Assembly (NCBI GenBank): GCA_964440295.1
Contig: CAYTRT010000020.1
Span: forward strand, 1-25,749
DNA: 25,749 nucleotides
Direction of reading: 5' to 3'
Source: CALIKS01 sp964440295
Lineage (GTDB): Archaea > Thermoproteota > Nitrososphaeria_A > Caldarchaeales > Calditenuaceae
Part shown: one piece after another, positions 15,748 through 22,357 of the stretch
How the letters are laid out: each line of letters begins with the position of its first letter
How positions within the stretch are numbered: position 1 is the stretch's first letter
Notes under the pieces: generated by a model
Database searches by the model: none
What the model was told of the DNA's origin: nothing
Seen by the model: the letters and a program-made list of their open reading frames with translations, nothing else
Made by a program: the position numbers and the translations under genes

Positions 15748-16404
15748 TTACTTCGCCTCGCTCCAGACTCTTTCAAACTCCGCCCTAAATAGCATAGCCA
15801 CCCCCTCTCCACTTATCACGACTAGGTTCTCGTCGTTTCGGTCCTCCGCCGCTATTGACCAGTTATAGCTCCCAGTAATCACGAGCTGGTCATCGATGAC
15901 GACGAATTTGTGATGCATCAAGTCGGAGTTTCCGTCAATTTTTACATCTACTCCAGCATTCTTCAGCCGCATATACTCCGAGCCCTTAACGTTAACTTGC
16001 TGTTCCTCGATAACGACCTTTACGTCGACGCCCCGGTTTTTAAGCTCTATCAACGCATCTGCTAAGAAGTCACTCGTAAATGAGTAGACAGCGACGTAGG
16101 CGTAATGCTTAGCCGAGCCTAAAAGCTCAGCGATCAGTGTGTCACATCTCTCAGGTCTAGAAAAGCAGACATAATTAACTATTCCCGGCGCCTCGCCTAT
16201 TGGTATTGTGATCGTATGGGTTTCATGAATGGTAGTCGTTGCTGTGATCTGATTAGTAGTAGTGATGCTGGTCGTCTTTATGAGCGTCGTGGTTCTGAGC
16301 TCTGTTAGAGTGATCGTCGTTCCTGTTGTTGTGGCTGTAAATGCGCCGAAGATTAATCCAGCTATAAATACAATAATGACGGCTATAGCGGTTGTCGCTT
16401 TCAT
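15748..16404 (-). CDS. Membrane-anchored phospholipase D-like protein with a single HKD motif (putative surface nuclease)
   Basis: This 218-residue protein starts with one hydrophobic segment (residues 4-24, signal peptide or anchor). A Thr-rich linker (about 24-70) resembling that of the sugar-binding protein at 7690 follows, then a PLD catalytic domain. The domain has one HKD motif: His164-x-Lys166-x4-Asp171 with GSYNWS after it. Single-HKD members such as the Nuc endonuclease or mitochondrial PLD6 dimerise to build the active site. Most such proteins are nucleases; a lipid substrate is possible. The location should be outside the membrane. It has its own leaderless promoter and CutA follows directly. 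Cys80 and Cys87 could form a disulfide in the exported domain. Confidence 0.88.
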   Translation of the reverse strand: MKATTAIAVIIVFIAGLIFGAFTATTTGTTITLTELRTTTLIKTTSITTTNQITATTTIHETHTITIPIGEAPGIVNYVCFSRPERCDTLIAELLGSAKHYAYVAVYSFTSDFLADALIELKNRGVDVKVVIEEQQVNVKGSEYMRLKNAGVDVKIDGNSDLMHHKFVVIDDQLVITGSYNWSIAAEDRNDENLVVISGEGVAMLFRAEFERVWSEAK

Positions 16405-16425
16405 GAATATAGTTTTTGACTGGAG

Positions 16426-16436
16426 CTTTTATAATT
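16426..16436 (-). promoter_or_regulatory. TATA box of the PLD-cutA operon
   Basis: Minus-strand aattataaaag is centred about 27 bp upstream of the ATG at 16404 and overlaps the 3' end of the regulator gene. It indicates a leaderless transcript separate from that of the regulator. Confidence 0.5.
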
Positions 16437-17161
16437 TATGGAAGCGTGACTATGGATTTTACTTGGCACGTCATTCCTAGCTCTTCTCTCAGCTTCTCGG
16501 CCATACCCTCGATCATCGCTATAGAAAATACACCCACGATGTTTCCTCCCGCCCTCTCGGTGAGTTTTGCGAGAGTGACTGCGGTCTTGCCGCTTCTAAT
16601 AAGGTCATCCACTATCAATACGTTTTCACCCCTCTTGATTGCTCTTCTAGGAATGTATAGATACTCGATTATTGGTGGCGTCCTTATTATTTTTTCTTCG
16701 AGGCAGTCCCTGACACTCAGATCTCTCCGCTGCTTTGCTATAATGAGTTCGACGTTAAATTCATTAGCTATTTCTACTGCTACAGGAATTCCGTCCGCAG
16801 CAACTGTGAGGAGCTTATTCACGGGAACATAGCTAAACTCGTTGAAGGCAACCTTCCCGATAAGTTTTTGTAGCCTGATATCCTTCACGACTTCGTAGAG
16901 GTCATAGAACCCCTCTTCTGTCTTTATGATTTTACCTCTTATCATGTCCGCGAGCACCTTCTCGCTGAATAGCGATATTATTCGTTCTGACCGACTTCTG
17001 TTAGGCAATACTCTGCCCTTTACATACCTGCTGAGCACTGATGGCGGCAGGTCAAGCATCTCGGAGAGAGTCTTGTAGTCGTATTTTTTCTTGAGTAGTC
17101 CTAAAACCTCGATAGCGTTTAGCCTAAGCTTGAGGACATCTATTCGTGATTTACTGTCCAA
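16436..17161 (-). CDS. gfcR: GfcR-type transcriptional regulator (HTH plus phosphoribosyltransferase-like domain)
   Basis: This 241-residue protein has an N-terminal helix-turn-helix (about 12-50; LSEMLDLPPSVLSRYVKGRVLP) and a C-terminal type I phosphoribosyltransferase fold. The PRPP-binding loop VLIVDDLIRSGKTA is at 181-194 with D185/D186. Archaeal proteins of this build, often labelled orotate phosphoribosyltransferase-like, include haloarchaeal GfcR, which controls glycolytic and Entner-Doudoroff genes. Here it sits 1 kb from a KDG kinase gene, which supports a role in central sugar control, but a purine/pyrimidine regulator is also possible. The start is TTG 17161 with ggtg about 10 nt upstream; no better in-frame start exists nearby. 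Confidence 0.82.
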   Translation of the reverse strand: MDSKSRIDVLKLRLNAIEVLGLLKKKYDYKTLSEMLDLPPSVLSRYVKGRVLPNRSRSERIISLFSEKVLADMIRGKIIKTEEGFYDLYEVVKDIRLQKLIGKVAFNEFSYVPVNKLLTVAADGIPVAVEIANEFNVELIIAKQRRDLSVRDCLEEKIIRTPPIIEYLYIPRRAIKRGENVLIVDDLIRSGKTAVTLAKLTERAGGNIVGVFSIAMIEGMAEKLREELGMTCQVKSIVTLP

Positions 17162-17205
17162 CTTTTATACACCGCTTTGATAACTATCTCTTGTCGGTCG
17201 TTGAG

Positions 17206-17219
17206 GAATTTATACATTT
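17206..17219 (-). promoter_or_regulatory. Putative promoter of the gfcR-like gene
   Basis: Minus-strand aatgtataaattcc could place transcription near 17186, giving a leader with the ggtg site before TTG 17161. The 159-bp gap 17162-17320 holds this and possible plus-strand TATA elements (gtttatatca at 17247-17256). I see nothing else in it. Confidence 0.3.
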
Positions 17220-17320
17220 ATGGAACGAAGCCTGCAACTCGGGCGGGTTTATATCATAGTTGAATCGCTCAATACATGAAGCCTAAATTAGTAATCTCGA
17301 ATGAAGAACGGTGTTGAGGG

Positions 17321-18136
17321 TTGGACTGGCTTCTACTCGCTGTCGAGCTGATGGGGCTAGGAGTAGCTGTTGGGGCCGCAGGCACGCTAGTGGGCATCGG
17401 CGGCGGATTTATCGTAGTGCCAGTCCTCCTAACAGTATTTCACTTCGAGCCAGGAATGGCCGCTGGCACGAGTATGGTGCTCATCTTCTTTAACTCGCTT
17501 TCCGGATCTATTGCTTACCTCAGGCAGAGAAGAGTCGACCTGCTAGTCGGCATATGTCTCGCACTCTCGACAATTCCCGGAACAGTCATCGGTGGACTCG
17601 CCGTCAGTTATTTCGACACGTCGAGTTTTAGACTTGCGTTTGCCATTCTGCTCCTCTCGGCGGCGCTTTACATGATGTTTAGGCCATCGCGTCTTGATGG
17701 CAATGCAAGGTTAAGAGTATGGGGCACTCAGCGGAGGCTCATAGATAATACTGGCCGAGAGTACTTGTACAGGTTTAACATCCCGCTTGGATCTGTGATT
17801 AGCTTTTTTGTCGGAATCTTGGCGAATATGTTCGGTATAGGAGGAGGAATAATCCATGTTCCAACGATGATTCTTCTTTTCGGTGTTCCCACGCATATAG
17901 CGACGGCTACTTCCCACTTCATACTGATGGTGACTTCGTTATCAGGCCTAAGTGTACACTTTCAGCTTGGCAACATTGATTTGTTGACTGCTATTCCGCT
18001 TGGGCTCGGCGCGGTCGTGGGTGCGCAGATTGGTGCGAAAATCTCGCAGCGGGTCAGGAGCAGGACTCTTGAGCGTATTTTCTCGGTCTTCCTTATGGTC
18101 TTAGTTGTCAGGCTAATTCTCCAAAATGTTATATAG
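17321..18136 (+). CDS. TSUP-family (TauE/SafE) membrane transporter
   Basis: This 271-residue transporter has the two-fold repeated architecture of the sulfite exporter TauE/SafE family. Each half has a Gly-rich entry motif: GTLVGIGGGFIVVP (about 21-34) and ANMFGIGGGIIHVP (about 168-181). Seven to eight membrane helices are expected, with a charged loop (about 121-153) separating the halves. Family members move sulfite, sulfonates, thiosulfate or small organic acids across the cytoplasmic membrane; the substrate cannot be told here. The start is TTG 17321 with ggtg at 17310-17313. Its stop codon lies within the TATA-like element of the following kinase gene. Confidence 0.9.
   Translation: MDWLLLAVELMGLGVAVGAAGTLVGIGGGFIVVPVLLTVFHFEPGMAAGTSMVLIFFNSLSGSIAYLRQRRVDLLVGICLALSTIPGTVIGGLAVSYFDTSSFRLAFAILLLSAALYMMFRPSRLDGNARLRVWGTQRRLIDNTGREYLYRFNIPLGSVISFFVGILANMFGIGGGIIHVPTMILLFGVPTHIATATSHFILMVTSLSGLSVHFQLGNIDLLTAIPLGLGAVVGAQIGAKISQRVRSRTLERIFSVFLMVLVVRLILQNVI
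18128..18136 (+). promoter_or_regulatory. TATA box of the KDG kinase gene, overlapping the TSUP stop codon
   Basis: The element gttatatag contains the TAG stop of the transporter gene. It predicts a transcription start near 18158, so the kinase mRNA would have a leader of about 30 nt that is GC-rich and can fold. Confidence 0.4.
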
Positions 18137-18164
18137 GCCGATTTCTTGGTGATGCAGGGGCCCG

Positions 18165-18178
18165 CCCGCTAATCGGGG
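18165..18178 (+). promoter_or_regulatory. GC-rich hairpin over the kdgK ribosome binding site
   Basis: CCCG (18165-18168) can pair with CGGG (18174-18177) around a five-base loop, masking ggggtg (18175-18180), the ribosome binding site of the KDG kinase gene. GGG at 18158-18160 can pair with the same CCC, giving an alternative fold. The stems are short, so a regulatory role is speculative. Confidence 0.2.
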
Positions 18179-18189
18179 TGCATATTGGC

Positions 18190-19137
18190 TTGGTAGAAAT
18201 TGTATGCATAGGAGAACCATTAGTACAGTTCAACGCAGTGACGCCTGGGCCTCTGAGGAATGTAAGTCTATTCGAGAAGCACGTTGGAGGTCCGGAGACG
18301 AACGTTGCAGTATGTGTCAGGAGGCTTGACCACTCCTCAGGGCTAATTGGAAGAGTTGGCGACGATGAGCTAGGCCACTTCGTTGCAGGTTGGCTTAGAG
18401 GAATCGACGTCGACACGTCTTATCTAAAGATTGACTCCTCGGGCCCTACCGCTATCTGTCTTGTACAGCGTGGATACCCAATACCAGGCAGGAGCAGGGT
18501 CTATTACTACAGAAAGGAATCGGCGGGGAGCAAGCTTGCGCCTGAAGATGTTGACAGAGAATTCATAGCGGAAGCCAGAATTATATACCTCTCTGGAGTA
18601 ACGCCAGCAATCAGTCAATCCGCAATGGATGCATGCCTAAAGGCAGTAGTGAGTGCTAGGGAAAACGATGTCTTGATATCGCTTGACACTCAGATTAGGC
18701 CCCAGCTGTGGGCGTCGCTCGATGATGCAGCATCAGCAATTATGAAATTCATAGAGTTTACCAACATACTCTTCACAGACTTAGGAGACGCCGAGGTACT
18801 GATAGGCGAGAACAGCCCTGAAAAAGTCACTCAAGTATTCAAGAGCTTGGGCGTAGAGGTCGTCGTGCTGAGGCTTGGTGAGCGTGGAGCCATCGCTGCT
18901 AGGGGATCTGAGCTGGCCGAGGCTGAGCCCCTCCCAATAACGGTGGAGGACCCCCTCGGCGCTAGTGACGCGTTAGCAGGCACCTTCTTATCATGCCTAG
19001 TAGAGGGACGAAGCCTCTTCGAGTCTCTGAGAAAATCAATGATTTCGTGGTCATTAGTAGCGTCAACTCGGGGCGAGCAGGAAAACCTCCCCACTAGCAG
19101 GGACCTCGAGGGCGCATTTCGAGCACTCTACCCCTAA
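18190..19137 (+). CDS. kdgK: 2-keto-3-deoxygluconate kinase (PfkB/ribokinase family)
   Basis: This 315-residue sugar kinase phosphorylates 2-keto-3-deoxygluconate (perhaps also the galactonate epimer) with ATP, in the semi-phosphorylative Entner-Doudoroff branch. PfkB landmarks are VCIGEPLVQF at the start, GGPETNVAV..L..GRVGDDELG, and the C-terminal motif DPLGASDALAGTF with the catalytic base Asp260. The segment VYYYRKESAGS matches the KDG-binding loop of archaeal KDG kinases (YYRxxSA), the main reason for the specific name. I chose TTG 18190 because ggggtg lies nine bases upstream and the family starts just there; GTG 18178 would add four residues. Its 3' end overlaps the convergent protease gene by 44 bp. 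Confidence 0.85.
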   Translation: MVEIVCIGEPLVQFNAVTPGPLRNVSLFEKHVGGPETNVAVCVRRLDHSSGLIGRVGDDELGHFVAGWLRGIDVDTSYLKIDSSGPTAICLVQRGYPIPGRSRVYYYRKESAGSKLAPEDVDREFIAEARIIYLSGVTPAISQSAMDACLKAVVSARENDVLISLDTQIRPQLWASLDDAASAIMKFIEFTNILFTDLGDAEVLIGENSPEKVTQVFKSLGVEVVVLRLGERGAIAARGSELAEAEPLPITVEDPLGASDALAGTFLSCLVEGRSLFESLRKSMISWSLVASTRGEQENLPTSRDLEGAFRALYP

Positions 19138-19954
19138 TCACCATTAAGTATATGGCCAGTGATATGACTATCCATGAGGCGTAGGCGATGGGGCCTAGTC
19201 CGGCAACTTCTCTCGGCAGGTCGGTGGTCAAGATGGTTAATCCCCAGACTGCATTTATGGAGCCGTGTAGAGATGCTGCAGGCAATACGCTGGAAGAGAT
19301 GCTTCTTACGAATATGTGAGGCAACGTAGCAGAGATTGTAAAGACAACGAATAGAAAGACGCCAGCCAATCTATTATCAGGATAATTGTGTCCTAATAGT
19401 ATTATTGCCGAGGCGTGCCAAGCTCCCCAAATCGCGCCCACGAGTATCGATGACTTGACGAGGCCCATGCCGATTGACTGGAACCTATCCAGTAGATAGC
19501 CCCTCCAGCCAATCTCCTCGCCTAGGGCGAAGACCGCGTTGAGCGTTAGAGAAGCAATATATGCGTTGAATAGCGTGAGGGCCATGAAGGCTGGAATATC
19601 AATCGAGGGGATGGATAAGAGACTCGTTATCTGCCTCATTGTAAATGCTCCAGTACCTATGAGTATCGCTAGGTATATTGATAATGCTGCAAAAGTGATG
19701 AAGGGAGCTGCAAGATAGACAATTGCTACCCGTCCATTTATTCGTAAATACTTCTTCAGCAGTGATGGGCCTCCCACGATGAGGGCGGCAGCCGTGGGTG
19801 TATACATCCTGATGAACCCCCAGACCAGCGTGCCGGTAGTGTCTTGAAGACCCTTAACGACGTAGAACGCGTAGTCAACGATTAGCGCGAGGACGATGGC
19901 GATCAGTGAAAAAATAACTATGTTTCTAAGGTCCTTGCCGTCAAAAATAGGCAT
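19094..19954 (-). CDS. CPBP (CAAX protease/bacteriocin-processing) intramembrane metalloprotease
   Basis: This 286-residue protein has about eight membrane helices. The family's three motifs are present: EExxxR as E146/E147...R151 (GEEIGWRG), the second-motif His180 (WGAWH), and His230 with Asn234 (LHGSIN). These form the glutamate/histidine active site of ABI/CPBP proteases. Members process prenylated proteins or bacteriocins or act as membrane scaffolds; the archaeal substrates are unknown. A TATA box 25 bp before the ATG at 19954 indicates a leaderless gene. The last 14 codons run antisense to the KDG kinase 3' end. Confidence 0.9.
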   Translation of the reverse strand: MPIFDGKDLRNIVIFSLIAIVLALIVDYAFYVVKGLQDTTGTLVWGFIRMYTPTAAALIVGGPSLLKKYLRINGRVAIVYLAAPFITFAALSIYLAILIGTGAFTMRQITSLLSIPSIDIPAFMALTLFNAYIASLTLNAVFALGEEIGWRGYLLDRFQSIGMGLVKSSILVGAIWGAWHASAIILLGHNYPDNRLAGVFLFVVFTISATLPHIFVRSISSSVLPAASLHGSINAVWGLTILTTDLPREVAGLGPIAYASWIVISLAIYLMVIRGRVLEMRPRGPC

Positions 19955-19973
19955 AACTTACGTATGTTTATCG

Positions 19974-19984
19974 GTTATAAAAGC
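19974..19984 (-). promoter_or_regulatory. TATA box of the CPBP protease gene
   Basis: Minus-strand gcttttataac is centred 25 bp upstream of the ATG at 19954, which is leaderless spacing. Confidence 0.5.
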
Positions 19985-20003
19985 ATAGCTCAAGTAGCGT
20001 TCA

Positions 20004-20015
20004 GGATAAAAATAG
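20004..20015 (+). promoter_or_regulatory. TATA box of the CCA enzyme gene
   Basis: ggataaaaatag is centred 27 bp upstream of the ATG at 20037. A gaggag at 20020-20025 is rather far from the ATG to act as a ribosome binding site. Confidence 0.5.
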
Positions 20016-20036
20016 GCATGAGGAGATTTTAGCTGG

Positions 20037-21455
20037 ATGCCCACCGTAGAAGACGTGTTGGAGAGAGTTATTGAGTTGGTCGAGCCGAGCGAAGAAGAGA
20101 AGAAAAAGCTCAGCGAGATAGCATCAGCGTTGCTTGAAGTATGTAGAAGAAAGTTCTGCAATATTGAGGGATTTGTAGAAGCGTCAGTCGAGGGCTCGGC
20201 GGCTAAGGACACCTGGCTTAGAAGCAAGCCCGAGATAGACGTATTCATCCATTTCTCCCCTACGACTAGTCGTGAGGCCATGGAGAAGGTGATCATTGAG
20301 CTTGGAGCAGAGGCGGTTCAGGAGATGGGCGGACGCAGTAGGCTGAGGTATGCCGAGCATCCATACGTCGAGGGATTTATGGACAACATAACGGTAAACA
20401 TAGTTGGCTGCTACGAGGTGCCGGCTGGGAAATGGATAAGCGCGGTAGACAGGACTCCGCATCATACTCGCTATGTAGTTTCTAAGCTTACGCCAAGGCT
20501 TAGGCGAGAGGTCAGATTGTTAAAGGGCTTCTTGACCGGGACAGAGACCTATGGAGCCGAGATCAGGGTCGGCGGATTTAGCGGATACCTATCCGAGCTC
20601 TTAATAATTCATTTTGGAGGATTTTTAGAACTATTAAAATCAGCCTCAGGCTGGAGGCCACCAGTAGTAATTGACATCGAGCAAAGATTATCGCGGAGAG
20701 AAGCCCTCGCCCTTTTCACAAACTCGCCTTTAATTGTGGTCGACCCGGTCGATAAAAACAGGAATGTGGCCTCGGCGGTCACGCTTACCAAACTTTCAGA
20801 ATTTATACTCGCATCTAAGATTTTTCTCGAGAGTCCCTCAATCAGCTTCTTCACCGGTGGGTTTACGCAGAAGCCTAATAGTCTCGAATCGCTGGCGGAG
20901 AATAGAGAACTATTTGTAATAATGTTTCGAATAGATGAGTATGTTCCCCCAGACGTTATTTGGGGCGAACTTCGACGCTCAGCGGCAGGAATAAAAAAGA
21001 GGCTCGAGCTGGCTGGATTCAATGTCTATAACTATGGCATAGATGAGCGTGAGGGCTCAATAGTGCTGGCGTTCGAGCTCGATAAGATTAATCTCCCGTC
21101 TAGATTCGTGCATAGAGGTCCACCTGTCTGGATGAGAGACGCTATAAGATTCGTAGAGAAGCACCTCTCGAGCCCAGATACTGTGGCGGGGCCATGGATT
21201 GAGGGTGAGAGGTTATACGTCTTGAAGAAGCGGGAGGAAACCTCGGTAGACGTGCTCCTAAAGAGGTGGATATCTCAGGGCGAGGTATCAATATCCAGGC
21301 AGCTAAACGAGGCTTTCAGTTCCTCAAAGATGGTTGCTGGGTGGCGTGAAGTTATAAACATGTTGGGGTCAGGGATACATGCTTCCTTCCTGGCCCGCTT
21401 CCTCTCGTCTAGGCCAGCATTCATGGAAGCTTTTGGTGGGAAGGAACAGGCTTGA
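20037..21455 (+). CDS. cca: Archaeal class I CCA-adding tRNA nucleotidyltransferase, third catalytic Asp replaced
   Basis: This 472-residue protein has the full archaeal CCA enzyme layout: head domain with GSAAKDTWLRS (53-63) and the metal ligands Glu66 and Asp68 (PEIDVF), the YAEHPYVEG strand (105-113), VDRTPHHTRYV, RLLKGFLTGTETYGAEIRVGGFSGYL and the neck/body segment VVDPVDKNRNVASAV. It adds C, C and A to tRNA 3' ends without a template. Anomaly: where archaeal enzymes have VDVVPCY, with the third catalytic Asp, this one reads VNIVGCY, with Asn121 (codon aac at 20397-20399). Activity may be reduced or the protein may be a paralogue. Its stop overlaps the start of the kinase gene. Confidence 0.9.
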   Translation: MPTVEDVLERVIELVEPSEEEKKKLSEIASALLEVCRRKFCNIEGFVEASVEGSAAKDTWLRSKPEIDVFIHFSPTTSREAMEKVIIELGAEAVQEMGGRSRLRYAEHPYVEGFMDNITVNIVGCYEVPAGKWISAVDRTPHHTRYVVSKLTPRLRREVRLLKGFLTGTETYGAEIRVGGFSGYLSELLIIHFGGFLELLKSASGWRPPVVIDIEQRLSRREALALFTNSPLIVVDPVDKNRNVASAVTLTKLSEFILASKIFLESPSISFFTGGFTQKPNSLESLAENRELFVIMFRIDEYVPPDVIWGELRRSAAGIKKRLELAGFNVYNYGIDEREGSIVLAFELDKINLPSRFVHRGPPVWMRDAIRFVEKHLSSPDTVAGPWIEGERLYVLKKREETSVDVLLKRWISQGEVSISRQLNEAFSSSKMVAGWREVINMLGSGIHASFLARFLSSRPAFMEAFGGKEQA

Positions 21456-22255
21456 TCTCGATTAAGAAAAACCTAGAAGTCTCTATGCCTGTATCTTTGA
21501 GTGAATTGGAGCGTGACGAGCCTAGGCTTCTTCAACTCTCCTATCCCAGGCCTGACTCTAGTTATGCATTGACGATAGTAGGCTCTCTTAAACAACTCGA
21601 TGTTGATGGCGTGTGTTTTGACCCGATGGGTAAAATAGTCATGGTTGGTAAAGGATTTAGGAACATAGTAGTAGCATGCATGCGTCGAGGAGAGATAGTT
21701 GCCGCCAAGATAAGAAGAATAGACTACGTAGTCAAAGACGCTGCGAGGGAGGCAGCCATGTTTAGAATGGCGAACGAAGTTGGTGTAGGTCCGAGACTAT
21801 TGGGAAGCCACGGTCCAGCCCTAGTGATGGAGCTAATCGATGGTGAGGACTTGACGTCCTGGCTCTTAAGATTGCCTAAGAACGAACGAGAAGAGGCGCT
21901 CATAGTGTTATCTGACTTGCTTAAGCAGTGCTTTATGCTGGACCGGGCCGGCATAAATCACGATGAGCTGAGTGATGCGAGTAAGCATGTATTGAGGACT
22001 GATAGGGGTGCCATAATATTGGACTTTGGGTCAGCCAGGATAACTAATAGGCCTTCAAACTTGACATCGATAATTAACTATCTTTTTCATGGCCCAATCC
22101 GTCAGGTCTCGCTGGAGACATTAGGTATGAGAAAACCACCAAATGAATTATTAAGAAGGTATAAATCACTTCTTTCTTGGGATGTGTTCGAGGAGATACA
22201 CCGCGCTGTTTTGGGTCTAAGATGTCGGAGGGAGGTGCGAAACTCATATCCTTAA
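21452..22255 (+). CDS. COG2112-type predicted archaeal Ser/Thr protein kinase
   Basis: This 267-residue small kinase-fold protein has a Gly-rich loop (GKGFRN), the ATP-anchoring Lys86 (VAAKIRR), the hinge-like segment ALVMELIDGEDL, the catalytic loop INHDELSDASKHV (168-180) and the metal-binding DFGS (191-194). The catalytic loop has HDEL where most kinases have H(R/G)DL, a feature I recall for the archaeal COG2112 group. Its targets are unknown. The TTG at 21452 overlaps the CCA gene stop by four bases (TTGA) with ggtgggaagg upstream, so both are co-translated. A possible later start is ATG 21485. The link with a tRNA enzyme suggests an RNA-related role, by inference only. Confidence 0.8.
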   Translation: MISIKKNLEVSMPVSLSELERDEPRLLQLSYPRPDSSYALTIVGSLKQLDVDGVCFDPMGKIVMVGKGFRNIVVACMRRGEIVAAKIRRIDYVVKDAAREAAMFRMANEVGVGPRLLGSHGPALVMELIDGEDLTSWLLRLPKNEREEALIVLSDLLKQCFMLDRAGINHDELSDASKHVLRTDRGAIILDFGSARITNRPSNLTSIINYLFHGPIRQVSLETLGMRKPPNELLRRYKSLLSWDVFEEIHRAVLGLRCRREVRNSYP

Positions 22256-22268
22256 ATAATGGCGGAAG

Positions 22269-22280
22269 TATTTTTAACAT
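22269..22280 (+). promoter_or_regulatory. Possible TATA box upstream of the cysteine synthase gene
   Basis: tatttttaacat is centred about 24 bp before the GTG of a 19-codon mini-ORF (22298). A second A/T element (ttatat, 22288-22293) would instead start the transcript near 22318. Which is used cannot be decided by eye. Confidence 0.3.
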
Positions 22281-22297
22281 ATCGGTGTTATATCGAG

Positions 22298-22357
22298 GTG
22301 TCCGAAAAAGAACCAAGCAAGGAGGCTGAGCTCCTAGAATGCCTATGCAGAAGGTAA
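22298..22357 (+). CDS. Possible 19-codon leader peptide overlapping the start of the cysteine synthase gene
   Basis: A GTG at 22298 opens a short frame ending TAA at 22355-22357. Its last residues are ECLCRR, and it overlaps the first codons of the synthase gene in another frame. The GTG sits about where a leaderless transcript would start. Two Cys codons near the end of a short frame in front of a cysteine-synthesis gene recall cysteine-sensing leader peptides. A frame this short may be chance. Confidence 0.2.
   Translation: MSEKEPSKEAELLECLCRR

Noticed and set aside
17220..17279. A 19-codon ATG frame in the gap between the gfcR-like and TSUP genes
   Set aside because: No ribosome binding site, the TATA-like DNA touches the ATG, and the product shows no feature; probably chance.
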